NCBI GenBank assembly: GCA_022559845.1
Contig: CM040125.1
Coordinates: 291,758,200-291,822,199, forward strand
Direction of reading: 5' to 3'
Source: Amorphophallus konjac
Taxonomy: Eukaryota > Streptophyta > Magnoliopsida > Alismatales > Araceae
Length of the DNA: 64,000 nucleotides
Under the pieces are notes generated by a model. That model did not search any database, was not told where the DNA came from, and saw only the letters and a list, made by a program, of their open reading frames with translations. Shown in pieces: positions 22,817-35,191 of this stretch (its first letter is position 1; each line of letters begins with the position of its first letter). Made by a program: the position numbers and the translations under genes.

Positions 22817-23974
22817 TCACTCAGGGTGTGTCGGCTGCGCTGCATGATACAGCTTAATGTGTTTTCCATTGAGGGGAGAGAATTGGATGACTCCTTTGTG
22901 GTCTACAAGGACATAGGGACCCCCTTCATATACTCGGCGGACGATATACGGTCCAACCCAGTTTTAGACCAGCTTCCCCTTGGGGTTAGAAGCCATCACT
23001 TCTCTTCTTTTGACCATTACCAGGTCTCCTTTCTTGAACTCTCGACCCTTGACTAACTTGTCAAAACCACGGGCCATGCGAGCTTGGTAGAGTTGGATGT
23101 TTTGTTGCGCCTGGAGGCATTTTCCTTCGAGCTCAGCGAGCTCTTCCAATCTTCTTTCTACATTGGACTGCTCACCACTGACTAATCCGTGCTGGATGGC
23201 AACTCGTAATGAAGGGACTTCGAGTTCAATCGGCACTACAGCTTCCGACCCATAGACAAGGGAGAAAGGTGAACAGCCGGTTGGGGTCTTGTAGACAGTA
23301 CGGTAAGCCCAAAGTGCTTCGTACATCCTTTCTTCCCAATCCTTTTTATTAGACTTGACAGTCTTTGCCAGCAGCGTGCACAGTGTCTTGTTAAAGGCTT
23401 CTGCTAGTCCATTGGCTTGAGGGTTGTAGGGGGATGATGTCCTCCAGTCGATTTTGTATTTGTCGGCCAGCCGATAAACCTTCTGATTTCTGAAATGGCT
23501 GCCATTGTCAGAGATGATTCAGCTGGGGATTCCGAACCGGAATATTACATTCTGTCGGAAGAATCTTGCAACTAGTTCTCCCGTCACATCTCTTAGTGCT
23601 ACTGCTTCCGTCCATCTAGAGAAGTAGTCTGTTGCTGCTAAGATGTATCTGCACCCTGATGAAGATGCTGGGAGCGGCCCAACCACGTCCGTGCCCCACT
23701 AAGCAAACGGCCAGCTTGGTAGGGTGGGATGCAGTGGCACCGGAGGTCTCCTTGCCACATTAGCATGTTCTTGACACTTCTGACAAGCCTTCGCAAGCCT
23801 GCAGCAGTCGTCAAATATAGTGGGCCAATAATAACCCAATTTCTTTATCTCAATTTTCATCTTCGGGCCAGCCTGGTGTGCTCCAGCTGATCCTGCATGG
23901 ACCTCCTGCATCACCTGTCCTGCTTCTGCTGAAGACAAGCAACGGAGTAGGACTTTCCTTTGGGCATCTGCCAT
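22817..23974 (-). pseudogene. int: Element E integrase
   Basis: The same frame as RT continues here after stops. Order: zinc-binding HHCC region (EVHAGSAGAH and CRLAKACQKC), catalytic core with Asp in GTDVVGPLP, Asp in IISDNGSHF and Glu in NGLAEAFNKTL, then the C-terminal region VYGSEAVVPIELEVPS, KKGDLVMVKRR and NWVGPYIVRRVYEGGPY, ending at TGA 22817-22819. The DDE triad is intact. In-frame stops TAG 23699, TGA 23519 and TAA 22964 interrupt it. No chromodomain is seen, as expected for Tat elements. It would insert element cDNA into the nuclear genome. Confidence 0.93.
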
Positions 23975-23977
23975 AAT

Positions 23978-24769
23978 TCAGAACAAGGTCCCGCTTCTCA
24001 TCTCGTAAGAATCCTTGATCCTCAGAAGTTTCATTCTCTGTTCCTTTTCTTTTGGAAGTTGTTGGTGTTGAAACCAGCGTAGGAGATGCTCTCGCCAATC
24101 GGGCTGCTGAACCCCTTCGATGACTGCTACTTCCATCTCCTGTTCGTTGGTCAGGACCTCTGTCACGCTGGGGACCTGTCGGTGGTTGATCACTGTTATA
24201 TTCAGACTTGTGTCTGGCGGGACCGCCAATGAGCTGGCCAGCTTAGCGAGGGCGTCTGCCTGAGCATTCCAACCTCGATTGATGTGCTTAATGCTGATGA
24301 AGTAAAATCTCGACATCAGGCGAGTTGCTAACTGGTGATAGGGTATGAGCTCTTTCTTTCGTACATCGAACTCTCCTTCCAGCTGTTTTATAACCAGCAT
24401 GGAGTCTCCGAATGCTTCCAGCATTTGAATCCCCATGGACAGAGCGATTTGCAACCCGATTATCAGGGCTTCATATTCCGCTTCATTGTTCGTGCATGGT
24501 TTGTTTATGGAGCAGGATGTATGCACCACTTCTCCTTCCGGAGATTTCAGGACTATACCTGCCCCTGCTCTGACCCTGGATGATCCGGTGGCAGAGGTGT
24601 CAATTCTGGAAGCGCCATCGAAGTATAGCTGCCATAAGGAAGGCTGCACTTGGGCGGCTTCTAGGGTTTCGTCTTCAGGAAGTTCCGGCTCCCACGGGTA
24701 GTCCCCGGGTACCGGATGTTCAGCGAAGAAGTCTGCAATAGCTTGACCTTTGATGGCCTTGCGCGGTAC
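23978..24769 (-). pseudogene. Element E second RNase H (aRNH)
   Basis: In frame with RT after a TAA (24770) and before a TGA (23978). The domain begins WQLYFDGASR and holds all four expected acidic residues: Asp in YFDGAS, Glu in NNEAEYEAL, Asp in FGDSMLVI and Asp in AQADALAKLA. A second, archaeal-like RNase H between RNH1 and integrase is a known mark of plant Tat elements. It probably supplies the RNase H activity, since the first RNH domain lacks its leading Asp. Confidence 0.9.
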
Positions 24770-27700
24770 TTAGGAGACATCAAACTCCATAAGGATTACC
24801 GCCCATTTACCTAGGCGGCCTTTGAGTGCCGGCTGGGACATGATATATTTCAGGGGATCCTCCTTGGACACCAAGCTGATTTCATGCGACAACATATAAT
24901 GCCGGAGCTTTTTGACTGCGAAGACTAGTGCCATGCAGATCTTCTCAATATAAGTGTATCTTTCTTCGGTTCTGACCAGTCTTCTACTGAGATAATAGAG
25001 GGCTTGCTCTTTCCCTTCTTCATTATTCTGGGCCAGCATTGTGCCCAGAGAATTATGTGTAGCTGCTATATACAGTATCAACGGCCATCCTTTCACCGGT
25101 GCGCCCAATACTGGAGGAGTCTTCAGGTAGTCTTTTAGCTTGTCAAAAGCTGTCTGGCAATCTTCATCCCAATAGAAGGGAACATCTTTCATCATCAACG
25201 TGTGAAAAGGCTGGCATCGCCCTGACAAATTGGAAATGAACCGCCGGATATAAGCCAAGCGGCCCTGTAGTGATCTCAGCTCGGAGATGTTCCTAGGTGG
25301 AGGTAGCTCCTGTATCGCCTTGATCTTTGTGGGGTCTATCTCAATTCCCCGGTATCGGACGATGAAGCCCAGGAATTTTCCGCTCGATACTCCGAACGCA
25401 CATTTCATAGGGTTCATTTTCAGGTCATGCTGCCTCAGCCTCTGAAAAATAGTCTGGAGGTCTTGCAGATGGTCCTCTTTCCTTATGGTTTTGACCACCA
25501 GGTCATCTATGTAGCACTCGACCTTGTGGTAGAGCAATTGGTCAAAAATCTTAGTCATTACGCGCTGGTAAGTTGCGCCAGCATTCTTTAGTCCAAACGG
25601 CATTCTCTTGTAATGATAAATGCCTTTGGGGGTTTGAAAAGCAGTGTGGACTCGGTCGTGCTCCGCAATCCAAATCTGATTGTAGCCAGACGACCCATCC
25701 ATGAATGATAGGGCCTCGTGGACGATTGTAGCATCAATCATGACTTCTGTTATTGGCACCGGAAAGTCATCTTTAGGGCAGGCTTTATTTAGATCTCGGA
25801 AGTCAACACAAATCCGGATCTGTCCATTCTTCTTTTTCACGGGGACGATGTTCGCCAGCCATGTGGTGTACTGATTCTCTTCAACAAATCCCACGTCAAT
25901 GAGTTTGTCAACTTCAGCACATATTCGGGTGATGAGCTCTGGCCTCATACGCCGCGGTGGCTGCTTCACCGGCTCGGCTTCGCGGCTGATTGCTAGTTCA
26001 TGTTGTGAGACAGCGGGGCTTAGACCGGGCATCTCTTTGTAGGTCCAGGCGAAGCAATCCCGGTATTCCAGCAACAGCTGGGTGTACAGCTCCTGTTCCT
26101 CCGGGGACAGTTGGGCGCTGAGGAAGGTAGGCCTAGGATCCCCCTCATTTCCCAAGTTGACCTCTATTAGTTCATCGACCGTGGCCTGGCCTCCGTCTTC
26201 TATTTCTGGCGGCGCTGGTTGGAGGTCGACGAAGTCTGGGACACCATCTTGAGGGTCGAGCATTTCGAGTTCCTCGTCGGACATCGCCAGAGCTTCATGA
26301 GGTGTCTTGATTCCATGCGCCAGCAGTTGAGCAGATGAATCTATTGATGCATCCATTGTTGTTGCAGATCCCAAGGGTGAGAGAACAGCTTTAGTGTTTG
26401 TAGATGAGGTTGCGGCCATGACAGGCCAGTAGCCGTTTGCTGTCGGGCCCGGACATCGTATTGGATTTGTAGCAGAAGTTGAGGGAGTCTCGCCTTCTGG
26501 GATAGCTGCATCTTCCGCAGAAGTGACTTTTTCTTTCCTGGTAGCCGGCTCCCCTTGATTGGAGTTAACCACGGCTTCCCTGATTGACAGAAAGGGTGTT
26601 GAAGTCGCCATTAGCATGACCCCTGTGGAGGGAGAGACTTCTGCTTCTTGAATGTCTTCGGCTTCGCTGCTTCTAGCCGTATCAAATTCGGCTTGAAGGG
26701 CTACTTCTTCGGGATGGACCTGCTCCCAGCATCGGCAAGGGATCAAGGTCTCTATTTGTTGATTCCTCGGTAGAGCCAATTCAACATGTTCGGTTTCCAC
26801 TCGATATTCATCAAAGGTTGCCCCCAGAGGGCTATCTTCAGTTGGATAGAAGGCGGAGATAGTATCCACCTCGTACCGCCCACTGTAATAGTAGTCTTCC
26901 AGGGTGAAGCCCAGCCCCGGGTGTTGAGAGACGCGTCTCATTACTTTGTCCAGATTTGTAGGATGCCACATTTTCTGGAAGGCTTCTTTGCACTTTTGAG
27001 ATTTATCAGGAGGAATGTGTTGCTTCTGAAACATTATGGCCATCCGATCAGTTGTAAATGCCAGACCTTGGACAGGAACCGGCGGGTTGCTTATAACCTC
27101 GGGGAGGCTGCAATCTGTGTCTTCCCGAGTGGGATGCTCCTCAACTGTATAGAACAGGGTGCTGGGCCCATCTTCCTGTGTCACCTCCCAAGCTTTGAAA
27201 GGTTCGACAGTGGGATCATTGAGGCCGAGGACTGGCTTGGTGAGGCCGGCCGGGACTCCGATGCGGTCGTCCTGTCGATTGACCTGCACTTCCTCAGCTT
27301 TGGGGTATAGTGCTGGGGGTGTTACCCTACCAACGTTTCCAGGAGCTGTGATGTAGGAGACCAACTTTGGCTTGACATACCCGCGTGGCGGTGGTGGATA
27401 CCAACTGTCACCCGATCTATTTTTTGATGCTTCTGTGGGGGTTTCAGCTTCAGAAACCTTCCGGGGAGACCCCGTATATAGGTTGGCGTCCGCCAAGTGA
27501 CATTCAAACACCTCGAATGGGTGGATATCAACAAATATCCTCTCCTCCTTCCCCTGGAGGCTGTATTTGATGCATTGGTGGAGCGTGGAGGGCACCACCA
27601 TATTTTCATGCAGCCATGGGCGGCCGAGCAGTGCTTTGTAGGAGGTGCGAGAGTCAATGACATGAAACTGCACCGTTGTAGTGAAATCTGCCAGGGTCAG

Positions 27701-28132
27701 TGTGAACTCTGCCACTCCCACAGATACTTCACATTTTTGGTTGAAGCCAGCGATACGCATATCCTCGACTTTCTCGAGATGCACATTAAAGTGGTACCTC
27801 TCGTATATTCTATATGGCAGGATGTTGACTGCTGCACCAGGATCGACCAGAATCCGGTTCAGTTCTCTTCCGTTCAGGTGCCCTTTCATATATAGCGGCC
27901 TGTTGTGGCTGGCAGTAGGCAGTAGCATGTCTTCTGGAGAGAAGGTCATACTGGCTTCTGGCATAGCCTCAGCTATGCAGGTTTCAAAATGAGCAGGCGT
28001 CTGCAGCGCAGTAATGATCGCCTGTCGAGTCTCTTCACTCAGAGAGAGAATTTCCCAGATCGTAAATCGAGCGGGGAGCTTCTTGAGCAACTTCATTATT
28101 CGGCTTCCAGCCCGGACATTGGAGAGCTTCAT
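24770..28132 (-). pseudogene. pol: Element E protease, reverse transcriptase and RNase H1
   Basis: Open frame of 1,120 codons. Retropepsin: LVDPGAAVNILP at residues 96-106, then ALLGRPWLH. A long acidic, Ser/Pro-rich spacer follows (residues about 230-680). RT spans about 700-960: WLANIVPVKKKNGQIRICVDF, MPFGLKNAGATYQRVM and the YIDD catalytic box near residue 873, followed by KFLGFIVRYRGIEIDP. RNH1 (about 1015-1110) has LYIAATHNSLGTMLAQ, with Ala where the first catalytic Asp is expected. The ATG at 28132 is only the first Met in frame; translation would come through gag-pol. The ORF itself is intact, but stops downstream and frameshifts upstream make the polyprotein defective. Confidence 0.95.
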
Positions 28133-29574
28133 CTCTTCAGCCCATCTGGGCTTGGGGAGGTTTTGATTTGGGGGTCCAGACGGACCTGCTTCATCTTCCT
28201 CGGACTCGACACCCTCTTGGCTGGCACCGGCTGTCGGGTCTTCTTTATTAGCTGCTGTAGGGCAAGCTCCATCTGCATTTGCATCCTCAGTAGATTGCGC
28301 TGGCTACAGGTGAATGACTCTGGGTGTAGGGTTAGCCTCTTGACAGGGCTGCTTCCCTTTTGACATCTTCATAAATTCAAGGAATGAAGGGACTGCCTTG
28401 CCCCCACTCTTGTTGTATAGGCCTGACGGAGGAGGGATTTGCGCTCCCTTAACTTCTGGCGGAGGCGTCTTGTAGGGTTGCTCCCCTCTGAACATAATGT
28501 TGTGATTGGGTGGTGGCTGGCGCCCCCATTTTCGGCCTGACCGAGTGGCAAGCGCAGCAGTTGCGGCCTCGGCCTTGCCCCCCCAGCATGGGGTGTGAAG
28601 CAAATTTCTTCTTCTTCCTCTTCTCCGGGTAGGTTGAAGAGTGCTGACAGGGTATTGCAGGAGACGACCTGTGTTTTATGGGCCCCAGCGCCCTTTCTTT
28701 TCTTCTTCTTTTGCCTTTTCTTCTTTTTGGTTTCTGCAGGTGCTTGCCCCCAGAACAGGTTGCTCTCTTGAGGTGGTGCTGCTTCAGCTTCCTCCCCTTG
28801 CTTGAGTGAGAGTTGCTCCAGCTCTTGCCATGGGACGTGGTCCCGTACCAGCAGAGGTTTCAGTTCGGGCTGCACATATTCATCTAGCCCTTCAATTAAG
28901 TGTTGCAGTCGAAGGACTCCAGGATTGGTTTCCTTGATTACTGGCAGCGGAGTTTGTCTCCTCCCGTTAGGTGTATGTATTCTGACAGCTGTGGGTGAAG
29001 TGACCCATACGGGTGCTACCACCGGCGGAGCAGGCCGGGGTGTAATGCCACGGATATGCGCCCCCTCTTTTGGGCGGGGTGCCCTCTTCTTCTTGTGCTT
29101 CACAGGGATTTGTTGCCACCCCTGTTGTTCTTTCACGGGCTCCAGGAAATGGATTTCGTAGGTGCTCCGTGTGCTTGCTTCAGAGATCTCCTCAGGTAAT
29201 GCCTGGTAGAGGGAGACCATGTTGACTGCTGCCCTCCTGAAAGGGGCTTCATGTGGCTGAGGAGGGTCTATTTTGTACTCTCCCAGCTCTATCTCATTCT
29301 TCTTCACCATCCCTTCGATGATGTCTTTGAAAACATAGCAGTCTTCGATTGGATGTCCCAACATCTGGTGGTAGGGGCAGAATCTCAGACTATCTTTTCT
29401 TTTCAGGTCCTCCGGCCTCCTTGGCTCAGGCAGAGTGACCATGATGTATTCTGTTACCCAGTCGAACAGGACTCGGGTCTTGTCTTTTGGAATGGAATAA
29501 GCTTTCTTCATTTTGTCCCTCAGTGAAGGACCTTCTTTATCATCTGGAGCTTTCGCAGGTTGCGGGGGAGCCAT
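28133..29574 (-). pseudogene. gag: Element E gag C-terminal part with zinc knuckle
   Basis: A 401-codon frame (29574-28369) with CPYHQMLGHPIEDC, a C-x2-H-x4-H-x4-C zinc-knuckle variant, near 29380-29338. A Pro-rich stretch and a strongly basic KKKKRQKKKKRKG run follow. A frameshift near 28560 moves into the frame of the protease (GRKWGRQPPPNHNIMF), with a TAG at 28304 before the protease ORF. Basic runs of this kind bind nucleic acid in gag proteins. Role by homology: RNA binding and packaging. Confidence 0.85.
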
Positions 29575-29734
29575 TTTCTTGTCTTTCTCCTTCTGTTGAT
29601 CGAACGCCTTGATATCAAGCGCATTCGCTTCTTTAGGTGTGGGGTGCCTCTCCGCAGTCTTGCCTTTCTAGGCTGTGCTGGCAGTTGACATCGGGACAGG
29701 CTTGGCTAGAAAAGCCTCCACCTCAGCCACCACA

Positions 29735-30979
29735 TTATTCAGCCAGTCGAACGACCGTATTTCCATTCCAATCATTTTTTTCCAGGATTTCCCTCCTGAG
29801 ATTTTGTTTGCATATTTGCACAGCGTCCTCCTGATGCGGGGGCCGCTTATATCTCATTCCGAGGTTCCTCCACCTCTTGATATATTCAAGGGCAGTCTCA
29901 TCTGCCCTTTGCCTTATTGAGTAGAGTTCGGCCACCGTGACCTCCCTCTCTGTGACATGGAATCTTTCTCTGAACTTCCTCTGCATATCTGACCAGTCAT
30001 TAATTGACCCGGCCGAGAGGCTGGAGTACCATTCAAATGCGAGCCCCGTCAGCGAGGACCCGAAGAATTTCAGCAGATATGACTCGTCGGTGGCCAGATC
30101 ACCCATAACGGTCATATAGTAAGCAATATGTTCTTTAGGGGAACCTTTCCCGTTGAATTTGTCAAACTTAGGCGGCTTGTTGACTCCCGGGGGTAGTCGT
30201 TTAGCTGCATGGTGTTGCGGGTAGGGCACCCGATAGGCATCGAATGCGACGTAGTCGCCTTCACTTTTCTCTGCGAGCTTCAGCTCGATCATCCTCTCCA
30301 CCATCATCCGATTCACCACCGTGGGGTCGACTGGCTCCGGATAGAAGTGCGCTGGCTGCAGGTATGGGGTGACCAGGGTGGTCGCCTGTGGAGGATGCAG
30401 CAGCGGGGGTATCAGGTGCACCTGAGGGAGCACCGGAGGTAGCGGTGGCTGAGACTGTGGCAGCCGTTGTTGTGCAGTGGCCATGCTTGGCTCTGATGGC
30501 TGGGGTAGTGTATAGAGCGGTGGAGGGTCGTCTCGACGAGCCGCTCCCCGTGATGATTCACCCTGGACTTCGGGTGGTTTAGAAGCTGATGAATGCTCAG
30601 TCTTTTCTATTAGCTGTTTCTTCAGAGAATCTATCTCCCGTTGATATTTCTGCAGCAGCATCAGAACTGATGGATCTATAGTGGTGGGGATACCCTCTGT
30701 CGTTTCCCCGGACGTACCCTCAGGCAGGATGTCGAGGAGGACGTCATCTTCTTCTTCCGTTGTCACCACATTAGCGGTCAAGATGGGGGCCTTATCATCC
30801 CAGTGGGGATAGACCTGGGGTTGTTTCTCTTTCATCATCGTCAGAAGCCCTCTTGCTACTTCTGTCCTACGGGTAGTTGGCCCCGGCCGTACGGCCAATT
30901 GAGCCAGTTCTTGGGGGTCTTCAGGATGCTCCCCATATCGGTTAGACACACCATCCATGTTGCAAGTGAAAACCTGCAT
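29735..30979 (-). pseudogene. gag: Element E gag central part (capsid-like core)
   Basis: 414-codon frame. The N-terminal half is acidic and Pro/Gln-rich (TTEEEDDVLLDILPEG; LPQSQPPLPPVLPQVH) with a short coiled coil (MLLQKYQREIDSLKKQL). The gag core begins at PPKFDKFNGKGSPKEHIAYY and includes LTGLAFEWYSSLSAGSI and ALEYIKRWRNL. The stop at 29735 and a shift lead into the next frame. The H copy (35534-36599) aligns closely up to FNGK, where F cuts it. Confidence 0.92.
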
Positions 30980-31545
30980 CCTTCTTCTTTGTCGATGGGC
31001 GCCTGGCTTGTTGCGGAAAGGTCAGCCTCTCGAACACAGAAACCCTTCTCCTTTCTTCCCGCTCGGGGAAGGCTTCATCGGCTTCGATCTCAAAGCTGTC
31101 ATCGTATCCATTGTCGTCGACAGACGACACCATCATTCTATCTTCCATCTCTTCTTCATGTGCTGCCGATGGGCAGTAATCTTCCTCAGTGGCGATTGTT
31201 TGCATCAACCACTGCTGTCCGAGTGAGGGGTTGCCTAAACCTCGAAAATAGCTTCTGACCAAACAGGTCATTTCTTCTCGACCCCGTTCTTGGTGTAGTA
31301 CGGGGGGATAGTGGTCGACCTCCCGCAGGAGGAATGTAGGCCAGTCGAGCTCTGTCGGCTGGCTATTGGAATCTTCGCCCCGTGGCAGGGACATTGGCTT
31401 GACGGGCCGCAGCCCGGAAACTTCTGTGGCGCGGAGGATCCGCAACCACCTCTTCTTCCATCTTCGGGGGTAGGCCCCTTTCTCTTATCACCTCCGCATC
31501 ATCATTCACAGGATGGCGGCGGATGGGTGTCAGCTGGTGGACAGG
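30980..31545 (-). pseudogene. gag: Element E gag N-terminal linker, frameshifted
   Basis: Two overlapping frames carry the linker seen intact in H: TPIRRHPVNDDAEVIREKG, then, in the frame starting 31445, LHQERGREEM and MMVSSVDDNGYDDSFEIEADEA. A TGA at 31546 and at least two frameshifts break it. Confidence 0.75.
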
Positions 31546-32145
31546 TCAGGTCCGTTTGGGAACCCACACCAGTTTAACCTTTCTCGGCTTGAGTGCCAGA
31601 TTTCCTTGGCCATGGTGGCCGGCTTCTTCCATTTCTGCCCTCCTTCTAGCAAGGGCTTGATATGTGTTGTGGATAGGAACGTTGGGGATGACTCGGTCCG
31701 GGGTCACCTGTGCCGTGCGTCCGTTGAGGAAGACGCGCATGCCTCCAACCAGCATTGATTTCCCGGACTGAGACACAGTACCGGTGATCATAGTAGCGTT
31801 CCTACGGACCTGGCGACGCTGACGTCCTCCAGGGTGTTTTTTGGCGACAGCGGGGTGCGTCCCACGTACAACGTGGTGCACCATACAGCTAGCGGCCGGG
31901 GCCGGATTCTTGAGCAAGTCGTCGTAGCGGGGAACCTTCAGAGGCTCCACCACCTCCACAGTTTGCTTGGCAGGTTCTGGGGCTTCGACTTCCAGGATGT
32001 CGATGAAGGCCAAACCCAGAAAGTTGGGGAAGCCTACGGTGGCAGGGAAGCTGCCGAATTCCATGGGTACCGCCAGGTACCCTTGCGCGTGTCCAGCAAC
32101 TATCGACTGATTGAAGTCTACGCCAGCTATTCCGTGAGTTGTCAT
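31546..32145 (-). pseudogene. Element E leader ORF (gag N-terminal extension)
   Basis: 200 codons from the ATG of MTTHGIAGV (32145). The segment TTTGTAG just upstream resembles a splice acceptor. It aligns along its length with the plus-strand H copy: IVAGHAQGYLAVPMEFGSFP, VGFPNFLGLAFIDILEVE and a basic centre (GGRQRRQVRRNATM), ending KLVWVPKRT. No known domain is recognised. Conservation between two well-separated copies of the family argues for a real protein module, probably the N-terminus of gag. Confidence 0.75.
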
Positions 32146-32242
32146 TGTTTGCCTACAAAGACAAATTGGGAAATAATCAGTAGCCTTTGAAAGGGCTTTG
32201 AAGCCCGGATATCTCGGCAAAGAGATGAAAGGTGACACTGGT

Positions 32243-32260
32243 CCCACCGGGCGTGCCAGA
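32243..32260 (-). other. Element E primer-binding site
   Basis: Minus-strand TGGCACGCCCGGTGGGAC, 4 nt after the 5' LTR. The tRNA is not assigned. Confidence 0.75.
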
Positions 32261-32264
32261 CTTG

Positions 32265-35191
32265 TTTGACGTGCTTTCCCTTCGTTCGCGTATCGATCAA
32301 CCAATCGACTAACTGGTAATCAACTGACTGATTGACGACGCGGGCGTGCCAGTCACATGAGTGACGATTTTATTATGCGCTCATTCTGACCCATGTCGGG
32401 TGAATGTGAGGTTCGGTCGGGACCAGCAGTCCGCCATACCATAAAGGTTATGGCGTTAATTACATCCCCCACGAGGAGGGAACACCTTTGATTAATTGCC
32501 GAGATATCGGGCTGTCGAAGTCAGAAAAAGAATTACATGATGATTATAGCAATGACAGGCAGGATGCAGCATTAATCATGCAGAAGATGCGTAGTTTAAT
32601 GGGAAAATGGCTCCTCGGTACGTGGTGGAGGACGCAGGTCCGACGACCACCATCGCGCGTGACGAAGGCTTCCGGCCAGACATGATCCGGCTTTCAGTCG
32701 ACGCCATTTAATATACCCTGGGATCTATGTATGCATGCACACAAGACATTCATGATTATATTGAACATGAAGATAGCGCCACGAAGGTGGCGGTGATCGA
32801 CCACATTTATTGCCCCTCGTCGAGAGGAGGAAGGACGACACGAGTATGATAGCGAAAGCATGAATGCTAACAGATATGATGATGATGACGATGCAACTCA
32901 GGCTCGCTTAGCCCCTCTTTTATTTGATTTGCTGTTAGATATAACTTATTGACATCGCCCCCGAGAGAGGAGACTCGTCCCGAGGCAAGCGAGTGAGTAA
33001 AATATCAAAAGGGTTTCAAAACCGGTGCGGTTACGACTTACACGACGCGGCAGAGCGTAGGTATAGCGGCTAATACGGTGCAGTCATTACTAATAGCTTA
33101 AGACGACACGAGAGCTTGGGGGCGTGCCGGTCTGGGGCGCGCCGGAAAGTCGCAAAAGAAAAAAATGGGAATATGAGTGTGGCCTTAATCCCGCGCGGGG
33201 GGGGTACCGTACCGGATTAGGGCGCGCCGGGGAACTCCGCGCCGTTTTAGCCCAAATTCCATCTCTTTGGACCTCCTTTGAGTTTGTTGGGCCCATCTGG
33301 GGGACTTTGAGTCCATTGAGGCCAAGAAATTTTATTAGATTGAAGTCCAGAGTCCTCCGAGGATGACATGTTAAGCCAGTACGAGGTTCATACTCGAGCA
33401 CAGGGGTAATTAGATTCGGAGCAATTGATCATCAAGGTTCTTCATAAACTTAATCTATCCAGAATTGGACAGCATCTCCCTCGGATTGCAAAGAATTGCA
33501 GGGGATAAGCGGGGTCATGTTCACCTGTGGAACAAGCCCCTACATCGTCGGTCTGCACAATGTCAGCCAGTAAACCCCAGTGGATGGAGTACCCCGAGGA
33601 CTAGCCTACTAGGGGCACCCAAGGTTCCATGGGGGAAAGAAATAGGGGGAGGGGTGTTTCTATAGCCTACGATGGTTCGGGGCATAATCGAGGCTTCAAT
33701 GGAATCGGAATTACAGCTACGTCGAAGAGAATCCAACATACGCATTGACACAAGTGAGAGAGAGACAGATTCTGAATATCAGCTCGGCCTGTTGACCTAA
33801 CCATTCGCACACGTATCACTATTCAAAGATGGAAAGCGAACGAATGTTTACATTGAGAATCCAGCGTCGACACCACTGCTAGAATGCCATTCATCGACGC
33901 CGAGGAACATACAATGGCAGGATGAATCACAGGGGAGAGGTCGGCTCATATCATTGCCATCCCTCCCCTCTTCGGTTTACAACCAGTAGACGGAGATTGG
34001 GGGGAAATCAGCGGGAGATAAGGGAGGAACAACACCGGTGCCCACCTGCTACCGAAAATAGAGTATCGTAACTCAGTCGGGGAAGAAGAAGGTCACCGAC
34101 GGAGGACGCCCAGGAGAGGCGCTATTCTTCTCTCTGGAATTCTCTCTCGATCCCTCCTCTTCTCTCTGCTTTTCTCTTTTTTTTTTTGAAGCCTCCCTCT
34201 CGAGAGTCTCTCTTCTTTGTTTCTGTCTGGCCTCCGTCTGGCCTCTTCTCTCTCGCTCTCTTCTTTCTGTTCTCAAAGAACCCTATATATAGAGGCCTGA
34301 GTTCAAACTTGAACCGGCGTGGGATTAGCGCGCCGGGAAGAGCCTTCAAGGCTTACCGCGCCGGGGTTGGACACCCTCAGGGTGATTTGCGCGCCGGCTT
34401 AAGGGCTGAAGATGGGCTTTAGCGCGCCGGGATCAGGGGCGTCGCATGAGGGGGCGCGCCGGTTTAAGGCGCGCCGGGCTAATGCTCCTCGTGCGCTTCA
34501 AGCCAGCCGATGAGTCCGGGAGTCATCGTGAACATTATCTCGCCAATGCCCATCGAAACCTTGGCGGGATGTTTTGTCGAAGCTCCCAGGTCAACGTACG
34601 GCCGTTCTTGAGACTCCAGATAGCTTTGACTTGACCGTACGGGCTTTCTGCCGACACGGCCTTTGGCTCTACGCTCCATGCTGTTGGTCCATCCTGGCTC
34701 GTACTCAGCTCGCTAGGGGGTTGGACAGCCAGGAGATAGTTTCGCCTGAGCCGGGCGATCATTCGGCCACTAATGGGCCCATCTTGGCGGGAAGCCGTGC
34801 CCATGCCGGGTGATCGGGATCTTCCGCCGTCAGAGCTTTCGGTTCTCCGTTTCGGGAAACCGGGGGGACTCCTTTATCCTCAGGAGAGCCTTTCATGAGG
34901 TGGGTATCCACCGGGTAGATCGTCGTCCTTGATCGGACAACGGGTGTATTGTATGCAGCATGATAGAGTCAATACCGATTCATTGGGCAGGCTTGGTCGC
35001 ACCGCCAGTTGGTTGTGAATTCGTCCCGGCTCCCTTGAGGCGAAGTCCCCGTATTTATACGGAGTGACTCGAGGCTCTGACAGCTTGAGAAGTCTTCAAT
35101 AGGTTGATCTTTGTCAGCTTCCGTGCTTCGGTGGGCCGTATCATTCGTCTTTATGGATTGTTCGCCGGTGATCATATTTTAGGTGCCAACA
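32265..35191 (-). repeat. Element E 5' LTR (561-bp internal deletion)
   Basis: 2,927 bp with TGTT/AACA ends. Compared with the 3' LTR it lacks 11871-12431; the junction at 33650/33651 shows GGGGA microhomology. The TATA box is at 34283-34292 (minus), with GCGC motifs upstream at 34315-34480. Confidence 0.92.

Larger units (their letters stand above)
10484..35191 (-). mobile_element. Element E: complete 24.7-kb Tat-lineage Ty3/gypsy retrotransposon with antisense gene
   Basis: Bounded by two LTRs of one family and a perfect 5-bp duplication (GTCCC). Minus-strand order: 5' LTR 35191-32265, primer site, leader ORF, gag, protease-RT-RNH-aRNH-integrase (28132-22817), tandem repeats (about 22800-20100), antisense gene (14740-19739, plus strand), polypurine tract and 3' LTR 14000-10484. 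Dual RNase H, long LTRs, tandem repeats downstream of integrase and an antisense PMD ORF are known traits of the plant Tat lineage (Retand/Grande/RIRE2 type). Many in-frame stops make it non-functional now. Confidence 0.95.

Noticed and set aside
26786..28363. Several plus-strand frames of 100-174 codons opposite pol
   Set aside because: Shadows of the long protease-RT frame; no independent domain or splice structure.
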